From Lepas anatifera (taxonomy: Eukaryota; Arthropoda; Thecostraca; Lepadidae): a DNA stretch of 64,000 nt. The translations under genes and the position numbers were made by a program. The stretch lies in NCBI GenBank assembly GCA_034440635.1, contig JAOTON010001570.1, positions 768,010-832,009 on the forward strand, read 5' to 3'. Of this stretch, positions 1 through 10,321 are shown piece after piece. Each line of letters starts with the position of its first letter. Position 1 is the first letter of the stretch. The notes under the pieces are model-generated. The model was not told where the DNA came from. It searched no databases and worked only from the letters and a program-made list of their open reading frames with translations.

Positions 1-1
1 A

Positions 2-286
2 AAGGAGATTGAGCAGGCTTTATCTGTCACAATCAATATTGAGGAGAAAGGTGCTTAGCTTGTACAGAATCTTGCTGACTTGGTTGTCAGTCCCGGGCAT
101 GAGGACCAGCTCCAGCAACTTTTGCAATGGTGTAGAGGCACCGGCAGGCCGTTCCCAAAATCGAGAAAGCCAGTCTCAAGAACATTTGAGGCCATCCAGA
201 GTAAACTATTTGTTTACTTCCGCTTGGTTCGCATGAATTTTTTAGCAAAGATATATGATTGTGATATGATATGTCGTGTGATATGA
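2..286 (+). CDS. Unassigned coding-like fragment at left edge, broken by an in-frame TAG
   Basis: One frame reads from base 2 to the stop at 284-286, interrupted only by a TAG at 56-58. On both sides of that TAG the translation looks protein-like: KEIEQALSVTINIEEKGA before it and NLADLVVSPGHEDQLQQLLQ soon after, followed by a basic stretch with GRPFPKSRKPVSRTFEAIQ. I do not recognise the family. It could be the last exon or exons of a gene lying to the left, with a splice acceptor at the CAG ending at base 67, although the 17 bases between the two halves are too short for a normal intron. It could also be a decaying gene, a base error at the TAG, or chance. Composition turns AT-rich and unconvincing after about 235. 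Confidence is low because the window cuts it. Confidence 0.25.
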
Positions 287-906
287 TAGCAAAGATAAGA
301 TGTTAAATTATTTCATTTGTGGTATTTTTCATCAGTCTGTTTTTATGTCGGATGTAACGCATCATCATGATATGTGTCGGAGAGTTTTGTATCTTACTAG
401 GGTCCTGCCTGGTGTCACAGTAGATATTGCCGAAACAGGTGCAAATATTGAAAATTTGACTACAATTATCTAAAAAAACTATTTGTAGCAAAGAAATAGT
501 AATAACGTCAATTGGTTTCTCTTATTGAGAGGGTTTGAAAGAGTTTTTATATGTGTACTTTTTCTGAACTTTGGTGAGGAGCTGATTTTCCCGTTGTTTA
601 GCCGAACATGTAATTTTCGCCGATTTTGCACGACCCCTAAACATTGAACCATTTCGGTAAAAGCATTTACACGCAATAGAAATGAACCAAATCACGGAAT
701 GGAAGTTGTAAACCTATCAATTTCAAAATTTGATATTTCCTGGGCAGATCTGCTGTGCACTGCACCCCAAATCCGTGATGCTGACTAGGAATAATTGAGC
801 GGGAACTATTCACAAACACATGTCCAGTCTGTGATAACTCCAAAGCCAGGTGTTGGATGCGCAGAAACCTTGACTAAGCTCGTTGCGGCTGGCAGTTAGC
901 ACCAGC

Positions 907-1114
907 ATGAGTTCCAGTGAGTCCGGCTCGGAGGCGCCGGCCGCCACCACGCCCACCACGCCCGACCCGCTGGCCGCCCTGCTCAGCTCTCCGCTGCCCA
1001 AGCGGCCCCGGCTGGACTCGGAGGCGGACGACTCCGACCCCGTCACCACGCCGGGCACGCCCACCACGCCGGGCACGCCCAGCCTGGCCGCCCCCACCAC
1101 CCCCAGCGCCGCAG
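907..1114 (+). CDS. TAF11: TAF11 exon 1 (start codon)
   Basis: Encodes residues 1-69 plus one base. It starts [20 protein letters not shown] and is GC-rich and low-complexity, with two short TTPGTP-type repeats and a PKRPRL basic patch that could serve as a nuclear localisation signal. The donor is GCAG|GTCAGA at 1114/1115. Confidence 0.8.
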
Positions 1115-4100
1115 GTCAGACGTCAGGCCTGTACCAATACTGCGCCGGGCCTCGTATATGCCCGCCGCTAATGATGCCTGGGGTACGACCTTACCCGCGC
1201 TGGTGTTGCACTTGGCATGTTCAATCTTTACGGGGTATGTGGCACCTTCGTAATGGGGTTTTAACTGAAATAGCCAGGTGATAGAAAATTCCGAGAAACC
1301 ACGTGATTGAAATTTTATTTTCCCCAGAAATTACCGTTCGTGGAGGCAAGATCTAAAAAGTTCACCGCTCGCCGATCTCTTCTTCCCCGGGTGATAACGT
1401 GGTATGAGTTGAAGTTGAGAACGCGACGTAGTGTTTAGGCCCGCTGTGTGGACAGATATTTCTTGCTTGCACCTCTTTAAAACCTACGTGCTAAACGTTC
1501 CTTTGGTACTGGTGACTATGAACGCTCGTGACTTTCTTCAGTAACTAGTTTGAAACGTGGAATACGTTTAAATATCAATAAAAATAGTCGACATCGTTAA
1601 GTGTCACTTTGGCTCTTATAATAATGGTCTCTTTTTAGCTAAGAGGCCTGAATGGTTGTTAACTGTCATTGGTTTTCAGTTGAGCTCTGCGTCTTCTTTC
1701 AGATGATGGAGTGGGTTTCCACTCAAATTTGCGTTGCGTTGAGGCTGTCCGTGACGTCCGCTGATGCCTGCGACTGTATGTGATGCCCTATCTGTTTTCA
1801 GCCATGCTTGAGGTTGGGCTCTGTGTGTGATGTGTTCGGGGCCCTCTCTGTTGTCAGCCATGCTTGACGCTGGTCTCTGTGTGTGATGTGTTCGGGGCTC
1901 TCTCTGTTTTCAGCCATGCGTGAGGTGGGCTCTGTGTGTGATGGGTTCGCTCTCTCAGTTTGCGACCGTTGGTGAGGCAGTTCGCTGAGTGCAGTTTTGT
2001 GTTCGCGTCCGGCAGGTGGTGGTGAGTCGGAGATTCAGCTGCCGCGTCCGTCGGCCGAGCCCTCCTCCGCGGAGGAGAATGCCGCCGCCGCCCGCTCCCG
2101 CCAGGAGCAGGAGGAGGCCGAGGAACGCGAACGCATGCTGTCAGTACCAGCTCCCCGCATACTGACGTTTTGAGGCCAAACCGTGCGGCCAAGTTCTCGT
2201 TTTACCGAATGTGTCGCTTAGGGCTACTTTGTCTTCCGCTTGAGACAGTATGACTGTTGTTTGACAGATATTGACATAAAATGTATAATCTTGGCTATAA
2301 GTCTATGACTAATGTGGAAGGGATATCATACAGAAAGTGCCTTCTTTGGAGAACTTGTTCATTTATGTTGTTGCAAAATGTCTATACCTTCATGTCAGTT
2401 ACCGCACCAGTATTTTCCGCCTTTATTTGTTATTTCCAAATTGTGTTTCCCTTCGTCTCAGTTCCCACATCAAAAGTTCTGCTTAATGGTGCTTTCGGGC
2501 AGTGACCGGACACTTTCGGCTTGGGCAGTGACCGGGCACTTATCGGTGCCTTTGGGCAGTGATCGGCCGTCACTGTGCCCCTCCACCGGTGACACGCCTC
2601 TCACGTCCCGGCAGGGTACTGGTGTCGTACTTCACCGAAGAGCAGCTGGACAGGTACGAGATGTACAGGCGCTCTGCTTTCCCGAAGGCAGCCATCAAAC
2701 GGGTGAGATCATGTGACATTTGAATAGTAGTGTTGCACCTCGCTCTGCACTGCAGTAATGGTGGAGATTAGAGTGGCTAAAACCGTATCCGGAGCCGTGT
2801 AGTAATTGTAGAGTATGCTTAATCTTGGCTAGAGCTAAAATTCGGCACTTACCCCACTGCAGGCCATTCAGACTGCATTTTTACCTAGAGCTGTGTATAA
2901 ATGAGCTCAGCATCAGTGATGGTCCTTGTCGCGAGTGCGGCTTTTTGAGACGCTTTGTGCATCTTTTTCGTGGTGGACTTCACGAATTGCCGTTTTAATC
3001 GTAGGAAAAAGCCCAGAAGATCGCTGTTCTTGTCTAAGCCGAGATGATGTTGCAGCTGATGCAGACCTTGACGACGTGCTCAGTCTCCCAGAATGCCGTC
3101 ATCGCCATGTCCGGCATCGCTAAGGTCTTCGTCGGCGAAGTCATGGAGGAAGGTGAGAAATGGTCGAGTGATGGAATGTGTGGAGGATGAGGGCTCGTAA
3201 ACCTTTGGTTGCACACGCTGGTGCGATAGGGCTTACATTTTGAAAATGATATCTTTTGGACCATTTGGTCTGCCTTTGCTGAATTCCCATTTCGTTTTCT
3301 GTTCAGGAAACGAATATGATATTGTGACAGAGGGTAACTAAAGCCTGTGTAGTTTTCAACCAAGTAAGATTTTCTCCGTAATCATTGAAATGCCCTCATT
3401 GCATACTACTGAAGCTCTTTGACATATTACATTATAATTGTGTAGACGATTGTATTATGTACGAGTGAGACAGACGCCATTCGTTCGGTCCACAGCTCTG
3501 GACGTGAAGGAAGAGCTGGAGGACCCGGGCCCCGTACAGCCCAAACACTTGCGCGAGGCGGTTCGGAGACTGCGGCGCAAGCCCGGCACCTTCATCCCAT
3601 CCATGAAGCAGCGCCGCCCCGTGACCAGGTTATGAACGAGTGGTTTCGGCTGTGGCCGCTTGTTGGCCGCAGCGGCATCGTATAAGGAAGGGTTGTGAGC
3701 AGATCTGGTGATGTTTCTGTAGTGTTTGTTCAATCAATGGCAGGCGAGGACCTGTGAGTAAAGGCACGATTGAGCAGGGGTCCTTTGTACCTAGACTTCA
3801 CTGGTGCCCGTACCCACGATGGTACTTTATCCTCCCCGAGGGTGGACACCACATATGGTGGTGAATCGGTAGCACAAGTGGATTAGTACTATTACCTTGA
3901 GGCAGGACTATTAGTCCCTTCCTAAAGATTTGGTTATCTCAAATATAACACCTAATCTTCTTCTCAGTGAATACCCAATAAGGTAAGTGTGTTTTTTTCA
4001 TCTCAAGGGGCCAGATAATTCCGGTCCAGGCTACCTAATAAATGTGGTGGAAATATAGACTCCATAGTCCACATTCTAGACCCTCAGTGGCTGCAGTATG

Positions 4101-5304
4101 AGCCATGGTTGAGTCAGTAACTCCAGTAGGTACATATGTTGTGCATTTTAAACGTGCTCAACATGACGCGACGGCTAGCAGCTGGTCGGGCCCGTGTAAC
4201 TAACAGTTTTCTGTACATTGCCAATTTGTTGTATCCTTTTCAAATATCTGCAAAGCGTATCCAAAAGGAGGATGATATAGTTACTAAATTTGGCACAAAT
4301 ATTGCAGCGAACTTTTTGCCGGCAGAACACCTCGGCAAGTGATTCATTGGCAGAGTCTGATAACCTTGACATACTGACGCCATACAGCAGTGATCTCATG
4401 TAAATGAAATCGCTATAAATGGCAAGCTAACAGCTGTTTGTCCTGTGTTTGAATCGCTGAGTTTTGAATAATTGTTACGCTTCACGGCCTCAAAGACACA
4501 TGAGGTAGGGATAACTGGGCAGAAGACAGCTCGAATTTGAATTTTTAACACAGGAAGCAGGCACGCGAATTGATTCGTTCAGAATTAAGAACGTGGTCTA
4601 ATGTGTCTCCTTTTACATCTACTGATCGCAATCTCATTTGCATGTGTTCATTGCAGCGTGGTGTATAATTTTGCAAGTTTTCAATTGTATCACTGACCAG
4701 GGTACCCTGGCGCCATTAAGTTAGTTCAACTATTTCACAACAAAGGAATACAATACATGTAATAGGTACCCTTCACATCTTCCTCACAGTTCACATACGA
4801 GGTATTTCCTTGAAGTTCACGATGGAAGTCAGGAGTAATTTCCTGATATTGCCCTGCGTTTTCCTTTTTTAGAGATTCAGCTAATCTAAAAATGCATTAG
4901 GGATGCAGTTTAGTGTTGCGCTTAACTCAAGTTCAAAACATAATTTCACTCAATTATCCTGACATAGTCCGTCTCCTCTTGCTGTGTTTACGAGCACCGA
5001 AGCTCCTCTCTACTGTTATATTTTTCCTGACCACAGACTGGAAATTATGCCGATCAAAAGAGCGCAGATCAACCCACCCATAAAAACAGCCAGTCCTTCG
5101 TCCATCCTGTCCTGTCTCTCCCTGTCCTGTCCTCACCTGTCCCGTTCCCGGCCGCCCAGGTGGGACGACGACAGCTCCCCCACCGCCGTGGAGACGGTTC
5201 TCCGCATCATCTACCGGAACCGCGCTCAGCCGCCCGCGGAGTCGGAGCCCGCGCGGCCAGAGCAGACTGACGACGTCCTCTCCGACCTCTCCTCCTCGCC
5301 CTGA
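907..5304 (+). CDS. TAF11: TAF11, transcription initiation factor TFIID subunit 11 (six exons)
   Basis: Exons 907-1114, 2016-2139, 2615-2702, 3056-3152, 3496-3628 and 5160-5304 join in phase (1,2,0,1,2) into 264 residues plus stop. TAF11 is a histone-fold subunit of the general factor TFIID. It pairs with TAF13 and acts in RNA polymerase II pre-initiation complexes in the nucleus. The diagnostic block runs from about residue 112 to 215: [20 protein letters not shown], then [25 protein letters not shown] and [14 protein letters not shown], all hallmark TAFII28 sequences. The first 110 residues are low-complexity (Ser/Ala/Pro/Thr runs with TTPGTP repeats, a PKRPRL basic patch, then a Glu/Arg helix). 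The ATG at 907 is the natural start; an in-frame ATG at 883 would add eight residues. The 48-residue tail from exon 6 lies beyond the domain and is the least certain part. If exon 5 were not spliced, a TGA at 3633-3635 would end the protein two codons later. Confidence 0.9.
1745..1960 (+). repeat. 56-bp tandem repeat in TAF11 intron 1 carrying 3' splice site mimics
   Basis: GCCATGC(T/G)TGA recurs at 1801, 1857 and 1913, a period of 56 bases, with a more diverged unit before it. Each unit has the layout CTCTCTCTGTTTTCAGCC, a pyrimidine tract ending in CAG. The array ends about 55 bases before the real exon 2 acceptor. Confidence 0.75.
2016..2139 (+). CDS. TAF11: TAF11 exon 2 (charged linker helix)
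   Basis: The acceptor is GGCAG| at 2015. It reads [18 protein letters not shown] and then an Ala/Arg/Gln/Glu-rich stretch [10 protein letters not shown]. The donor GTCAGT at 2140 was chosen because it leaves phase 2, which makes Leu with the first base of exon 3 and gives [16 protein letters not shown], the expected lead-in to the TAF11 domain. Confidence 0.75.
2615..2702 (+). CDS. TAF11: TAF11 exon 3 (histone-fold helix 1)
   Basis: Encodes [20 protein letters not shown] and AFPKAAIKR, near-identical in pattern to animal TAF11. The acceptor is CGGCAG| at 2614 and the donor CGG|GTGAGA at 2702/2703, phase 0. Confidence 0.92.
3056..3152 (+). CDS. TAF11: TAF11 exon 4 (histone-fold core)
   Basis: Encodes [20 protein letters not shown] followed by [12 protein letters not shown]. 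This is the central helix of the TAF11 histone fold. The acceptor is GTTGCAG| at 3055 and the donor AAG|GTGAGA at 3152/3153, phase 1. Confidence 0.93.
3496..3628 (+). CDS. TAF11: TAF11 exon 5 (histone-fold helix 3 and basic tail)
   Basis: Encodes (A)[32 protein letters not shown] and [11 protein letters not shown]. The PxQPKHxREAVRRL stretch is the family signature. The acceptor is CCACAG| at 3495. The donor AG|GTTATG at 3628/3629 is weaker than the others; reading through it meets TGA within nine bases, so an alternative terminal exon is possible. Confidence 0.88.
5160..5304 (+). CDS. TAF11: TAF11 exon 6 (predicted C-terminal tail)
   Basis: The acceptor CGCCCAG| at 5159 follows a strong pyrimidine tract. 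In phase with exon 5 it reads [20 protein letters not shown] and then a Glu/Pro/Ser-rich end to the TGA at 5302-5304. The frame is open and protein-like, but vertebrate TAF11 ends shortly after the histone fold, so this tail rests on splice logic rather than homology. The last 50 bases belong to a tandem duplication that copies the stop codon downstream. Confidence 0.6.
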
Positions 5305-5436
5305 CGTCCTCGCCTCCCTGCTCGCGCCGCGGTAGTCAGTAATGTGCGCGGCCAGAGCAGACTGAGGACGTCCTCTCCGACCTCTCCTCCTCGCCCTGAC
5401 GTCCTCACCTCCCTGCTCGCGCCACGGTAGTCAGTA
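5251..5436 (+). repeat. 95-bp tandem duplication spanning the TAF11 stop codon
   Basis: Bases 5251-5345 and 5346-5436 are nearly identical, starting GCGCGGCCAGAGCAGACTGA and ending GGTAGTCAGTA, offset exactly 95. Only a few substitutions separate them (for example C/G at 5271/5366), so the event is recent. The first copy contains the last 17 codons and the stop; the second lies in the 3' UTR. Confidence 0.85.
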
Positions 5437-5439
5437 GCG

Positions 5440-7626
5440 CCATTGTGCCGATGTTTTGAATGCCAACGTGTCGGTGATTGTGTTAAACACTGGGGTATAT
5501 GAAATTGCGATACCTGTGCAGACCATGATTATTTTCTCCCTTTAAAAGTGCACTTTTCCATATCTGAGGACCCTGTGTATGCCGTATTGAACATGTCGTA
5601 GGAAAGTGTCTTAGCCTCACAAGGCAAGGTATATTTTAAGGAAGTGAGACTGGTGGGCATTCGGGCTGAAAAGGGCACGAATTCCCACCAAAAAACACTC
5701 CTAGGGCATCAAGTGACTGGTGAATGGTGGGCACTGGGTCGTTCTGCTCCGTTCACTGATCGACATAACATTGGAGACTGGTGCGCAGAATGCCCACCAC
5801 TTTGTAGATTAAAATATGCCCTGTCACAGTGTACAAAGGCGTTTTGCTCCGGTGGTTGGGTTCGCTGCTGTTAGCCGTTCTATCGCTGAAAGCCCACGCT
5901 GACCTTGATATTGTTTTTGTCGTGTTGTTCTGTTTGCACCTGGCTCGTTTCGTAATCCCCCAATATGATTAGGTGGATCGGACGTTACTCTTTCTTCTTT
6001 TTCCTACGTCCAATTTCATTTCTGCAGAAGTTAGCCTCTTGGCGTGGGAGGGAGTTAACTGTGATTCCTACGGCTGGCAAAGTTTTGTTCAGTGACGCTG
6101 TTATCTGCTACCTGGCCAGGGTTGGTGAACGGTCATGTTTTCGTTTTCCTATTAATTTGGTTTTGGCGTGGTAGAATGTGTCTGTAGGCCAAGGCTTAAG
6201 TTGAAACTCAGCCGTAGCTGAGTTTCCGGGGAATTGTTATGTATGCAATATCGCGAAACCATTTTCTGGTACATAGCAGGAACTTACGGTAACATTATCA
6301 ATTATGTGAGCTTTCAAACTAGACTTAACCTTATTATTTCGCTCTCATGTTAAGTCGGCCTGCAATATGTATTAAACTAGTTTTCTTCCGCCAAACGATG
6401 TGTGTATTCGATGCTGTGCGTTATTAGGGTATGGTGTTATTCGTATCACATTCACAGAAGCAACCCATCGGTTAATCAATGAGAGGTCGGGGCATTCGAC
6501 TGGCACCCATCAGGCTCCGTCAGCGAAATTATGCCCAGTTCTTTTTCTTATTTTGAGATTAAGAAACAGAATGCTAAAGCTCTGACCTCACTTTGATTAA
6601 ACGCCTGGCTGCTGAAGTAACGGTCAGATGAATGAAACTGGTCTGACTCACCTCCGACTCGTCTTTTTCACTTTCAGTGTCCTGCGTTATTACTTTGGCG
6701 CAATTATTGAGGCTGAGTTGGCTTTGACAGAGGGTTCTGTTTCTAGAAATATGGGAGGTATCCTCTGTGAATACAGTACAAATACCTGGGTGTTCCCACT
6801 GCAAAATGCTGGTTTTGAATCATACGTCTTTGGGGGGGACTTGGGTTCGGTATGCGTGCTGTTTTGCGGTAATTTAAGGCGTTATCACGCTATAAAAACC
6901 AGTGCTCCGTCTACCCTGGACTCACTGCTGAATGCGAGTCCGCCTCTATAAACCAGTGCCCACCCGGGCTCAATGCGGGCAATCCCGCTGCGTAACGACC
7001 CGTTTATAGTGACAACAAGTGCAAAGAGGTGTGAAATGAAAATACGCTAATGCTGAAGCGCCGCGGCTAACGCTCAACTGCGCCGGGAAACAGTTGGGAG
7101 CGTTTTCAGGCGGTGGGCAGCGCGCTGCTGGCGCTGTGGCTGTCGTCACAACAGAGCCTGCCGGACGTTCGTCTGTCTGGCCCTATTGATTTCGGCGCCC
7201 CGCTGATTTACTGGCTGCTTTCCGGGAGCTGCCCCGATTGAGTATGCTTATAATGAGAGCCAACCAGTGCAGTGGCCGCTGGAGTTCGAACTGTAGGTAT
7301 GGTTCTGCGAAAAACTGGCTTGGATGGTTGCCGTTCAGTGCAGTCACCTGCAGACACAGATTCGCCGTTGACTGCGTTTCTGTGCCTGCTTAAGTTCACA
7401 ACGATGTTCGACTTCTTACAGCAGTCACAGTTGGTGAGAGACTTAGAAGAGGTGAGCTTTTATCCCGAACGTTATTTTGTCATGCTGGGTACCACCCAGC
7501 ATTGGGTATGGCGAAAACCATGCCTACTTTAAATGTTGATAATAACATGGATTTATATTTTTATAAGGATTACCCCTTCCCCCAACAGTCAATTCGCCCA
7601 GTTACAGGGAGTATTGGGGTGGCTGT
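5440..7626. other. Intergenic stretch with no supported gene
   Basis: Short ORFs only. A GC-rich patch at about 7060-7222 has one open frame (WERFQAVGSALLALWLSS and onward to a stop near 7242) behind a TTTTCAG, but nothing recognisable. I see no RNA gene or element boundary. Confidence 0.5.
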
Positions 7627-9449
7627 TTAACCCGCGCCCCGGTGGGCCTCCGAGCCACATTCGCCCTCGTGGAGGGTGTTTGGACACCCCCTCGAACTCA
7701 GCCTCTATGCGGGATAGCGAAAAAATGCGATGGCTGGTGGATAGCTTGTACAAATTCATTAGGAAACTATATAAGTCACTTTTTGACTCAGGTCAATATT
7801 GAGGCCATGGCAGGTCAAAGAAGGTGGCATATTGAGTAAGGTTTTTTTGGGCTCTAGCGTCTGACAGATTTGAGTTAGAATCATTTTAGTCTTCATTTGC
7901 TTCCTCTCGTCATGGTGAATTGAATGATATATAGTATGACCATACTAGGTCAAAACCAAAAATTCACTTGATCCCAGGTCAGGTCCAGGTCACTTCAACC
8001 TAGCATAGTCAATATGCATATCAATCGACTCAATAGCAATCCAAACGTAATGATATCAAAATAAAAGCTGTATTCATTTCAAGCAGTTATTGGCCTAAGT
8101 CTGAAAACTGCTTAAATAGCCCCAGATGACCTCTCAGAGGTCACAGGTCAAATATTGCAACATTGACCTTTAAAGGGGCCCATGATACTACGATTTGGAG
8201 AATATGGAGGTATTATTTGCTGTATCTACACAAATTCAACACAATTTCTGTTTTTCCCATGCATTTCCAATGGAGAGTTCATGATCCGTGCTTGACCTTA
8301 GGTCATCGATATGAAAGATCCCTGAACAAGTTTTGTAGCACTCGATAGGCCCATTATATGGTATAAGTTTAACACGCGCATTGACGGGGGTCTGAGCCAC
8401 CTTCGCCTTGACGGGGGCGGGTACCCGCCCCCCTAATATCTAAAAAACCGCGCTACGTAGCGAAAAACGGTAAACGGCGTTGGATAGCCCATCTACTTTT
8501 CCATCGAAAATATGTGGCCATTTTTTTTATCAGGTCACATTTAAGGTCACTAGAGGTCAACACATGCCGTAATAGGGATAACATGTAAATTAAGTTTTTC
8601 GGCCATTTCATCTGAACAAGTAAAGATAGAGCAAAACGATTTGAACTATATAAATCCTCGCAGCAAGCCGAATCGAATGATATATAATATGACCTTGCTA
8701 GGTCAGATCAAGAAATTGACCTGGCTTAAGGTCAGGTCAAAGTCAAATTGGGCAAAATGCATATCATTAGAACCGCAATGACGAGGAAAATTTAATGCAG
8801 TTAACCTAAACGCTCTATTAAACTAGGTTATTCAGTTAAAACCATTTTTGCCATGTATTTCCAACGGAGAGGTCATAGCTCGTACCTGACCTTAGGTCAT
8901 CGTTATAAAAAATACCGGAGCATATTTTAGAGAACTCGGTGGGGCCATTACGTGATATGAGTTTCAATCTGATAAGTTTACCTTCTTCCGACTTATGCTA
9001 TCTTAAACTTTTTTTTAGGTCCGGTCACTTGGCCTGTACTGGTGACCTGACCTGAGATGACCTAACCTTTAAATTTTGACAAAAGTTGTAAAAATGATGA
9101 GGGAAAAGGTATACCAAGTACGGCGGCGCGTACGCGCCGCCGTTTTTACGTTACCTCCGAAAATCTGAGGGGGGCGGGTACCCACCCCCGTCAATGCGCG
9201 TGTTAAATCCAATATATTCACCCATTTCTTACTTATGCCACCTTAAACATTTGTGGAGGTGAGGTCACTTGACCTGCACTGGTGACCTGACCTGAGATGA
9301 ACCAACCTCAAAATTTTGGGGAAAACTGCGAAATTGATCAAGTATAAGGCGTGCCAAGTACGGCGGCGCTTCGCGTCGGCGTTTTTTTCGTGCTACCGGT
9401 AAAACCTGAGGGGGTGTGTTCAAACACCGCCCATCGGGGCGAGGGTTAA
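7627..9449 (-). mobile_element. TTAA element copy A (piggyBac-like, non-autonomous), split by copy B
   Basis: TTAA occurs at 7627-7630 and 9446-9449. Just inside, the ends CCCGCGCCCCGGTGGG and, on the other strand, CCCTCGCCCCGATGGG form an inverted repeat. Its left end matches the right end of the copy at 39113-39954 in inverse orientation over well over 100 bases (CCTC-GAGCCAC, CTATGCGGGATAGC, TTTTTGACTCAGGTCAATAT), and its right end matches that copy's left end. It has no transposase ORF. TTAA duplications with CCC-type ends are the piggyBac signature, so I infer mobilisation by a piggyBac transposase elsewhere. It is interrupted at a TTAA by copy B; without B it is about 985 bp. Confidence 0.8.
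8369..9206. mobile_element. TTAA element copy B, nested inside copy A
   Basis: TTAA at 8369-8372 and 9203-9206 flank perfect 19-bp inverted repeats: CACGCGCATTGACGGGGGT at 8373-8391 and its exact complement at 9184-9202. The interior has many TGACCT/AGGTCA motifs, a GGGCGGGTACCCGCCC palindrome at 8406-8421, and a 22-bp perfect palindrome at 9121-9142 (CGGCGGCGCG then its mirror). There is no coding capacity. Perfect repeats make it the youngest copy here. Confidence 0.88.
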
Positions 9450-10056
9450 GGAATCTTTCCACCGGGCGAGATGGGACACGGAAAGCATCTCCTGCCGCGG
9501 GTATTAAACTTTCGTTAATACAAGCTCTCCCAATCTAGAGATGGGCAATGTTGTCACTCGACCAACCAGCCTGCGGCATGCTATGCCCACTTCGGGTAAA
9601 GTCTGTTATCGGGAAGCAATTTTACGTAATATCGATACTACTGAACCCAAAGACATCTTATGTGCAAAAATAATCGGACGTTTACTATGCCTTTCACAGA
9701 GAGACTCGCTGCGATACCAGATTTGAAGGGAAATTTGCGGACACGAGCGGCTGCCGAAGCTGTGGGACGTTTTCTCGTGACATCATTAGTTGGTACCGCC
9801 TGACTACCCATAACGTCGTTGGCTGCTTCGGAATTACCACCGAATGCCAAATGCAGTCTTTTTCTTCTGTCGAGAGAAAAGTATTGTTGGCAAACCTGGT
9901 GTTAGGTTGCTCATAGGATAGCAAATCAGAAGCTAGTTTGTAAATATATTTTGCGAAAATATGATAAACTTTGAAAGGATTGGAAAATTCCTCATTTTTT
10001 ATTGATATCCTCTTGTTTTGAAAAGCAGCCGGAGCCCGCAAAAAATTACATCCAAC

Positions 10057-10321
10057 CATATGGGGGATCCAGGATTTCTGATTGGTGAAGGGGTACCTAT
10101 GGCTGAGGGGAGGCCCCATCCGGCCCAGAGGGCGCCACACTCCTGGGCGACAAAACCTATCAAGTGGACGCCAGGTCCTGTCGTGGGGGCGCCGATGCTC
10201 GCATCCTAGGGGGAGGGTGGGAAACGACGTTTCAGGGTCGCCGAGACCATTTCAGGTGGCGCCGAGGATCGACCAGGGGGGACGTGCCACCACTTCCCCC
10301 TCCCTCCTGGGATAGCCCATG
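10057..10321. mobile_element. hAT-like MITE, CATAGGCGGATCC family, eroded copy
   Basis: The left end CATATGGGGGATCCAGG and right end CCTGGGATAGCCCATG are diverged forms of the family ends. The interior shares GGGCGCCA, CAAAACCTATCA, TTTCAGG and CGACCAGGGG with the better copy at 45804. The 8-bp target duplication is no longer clear. Confidence 0.6.
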
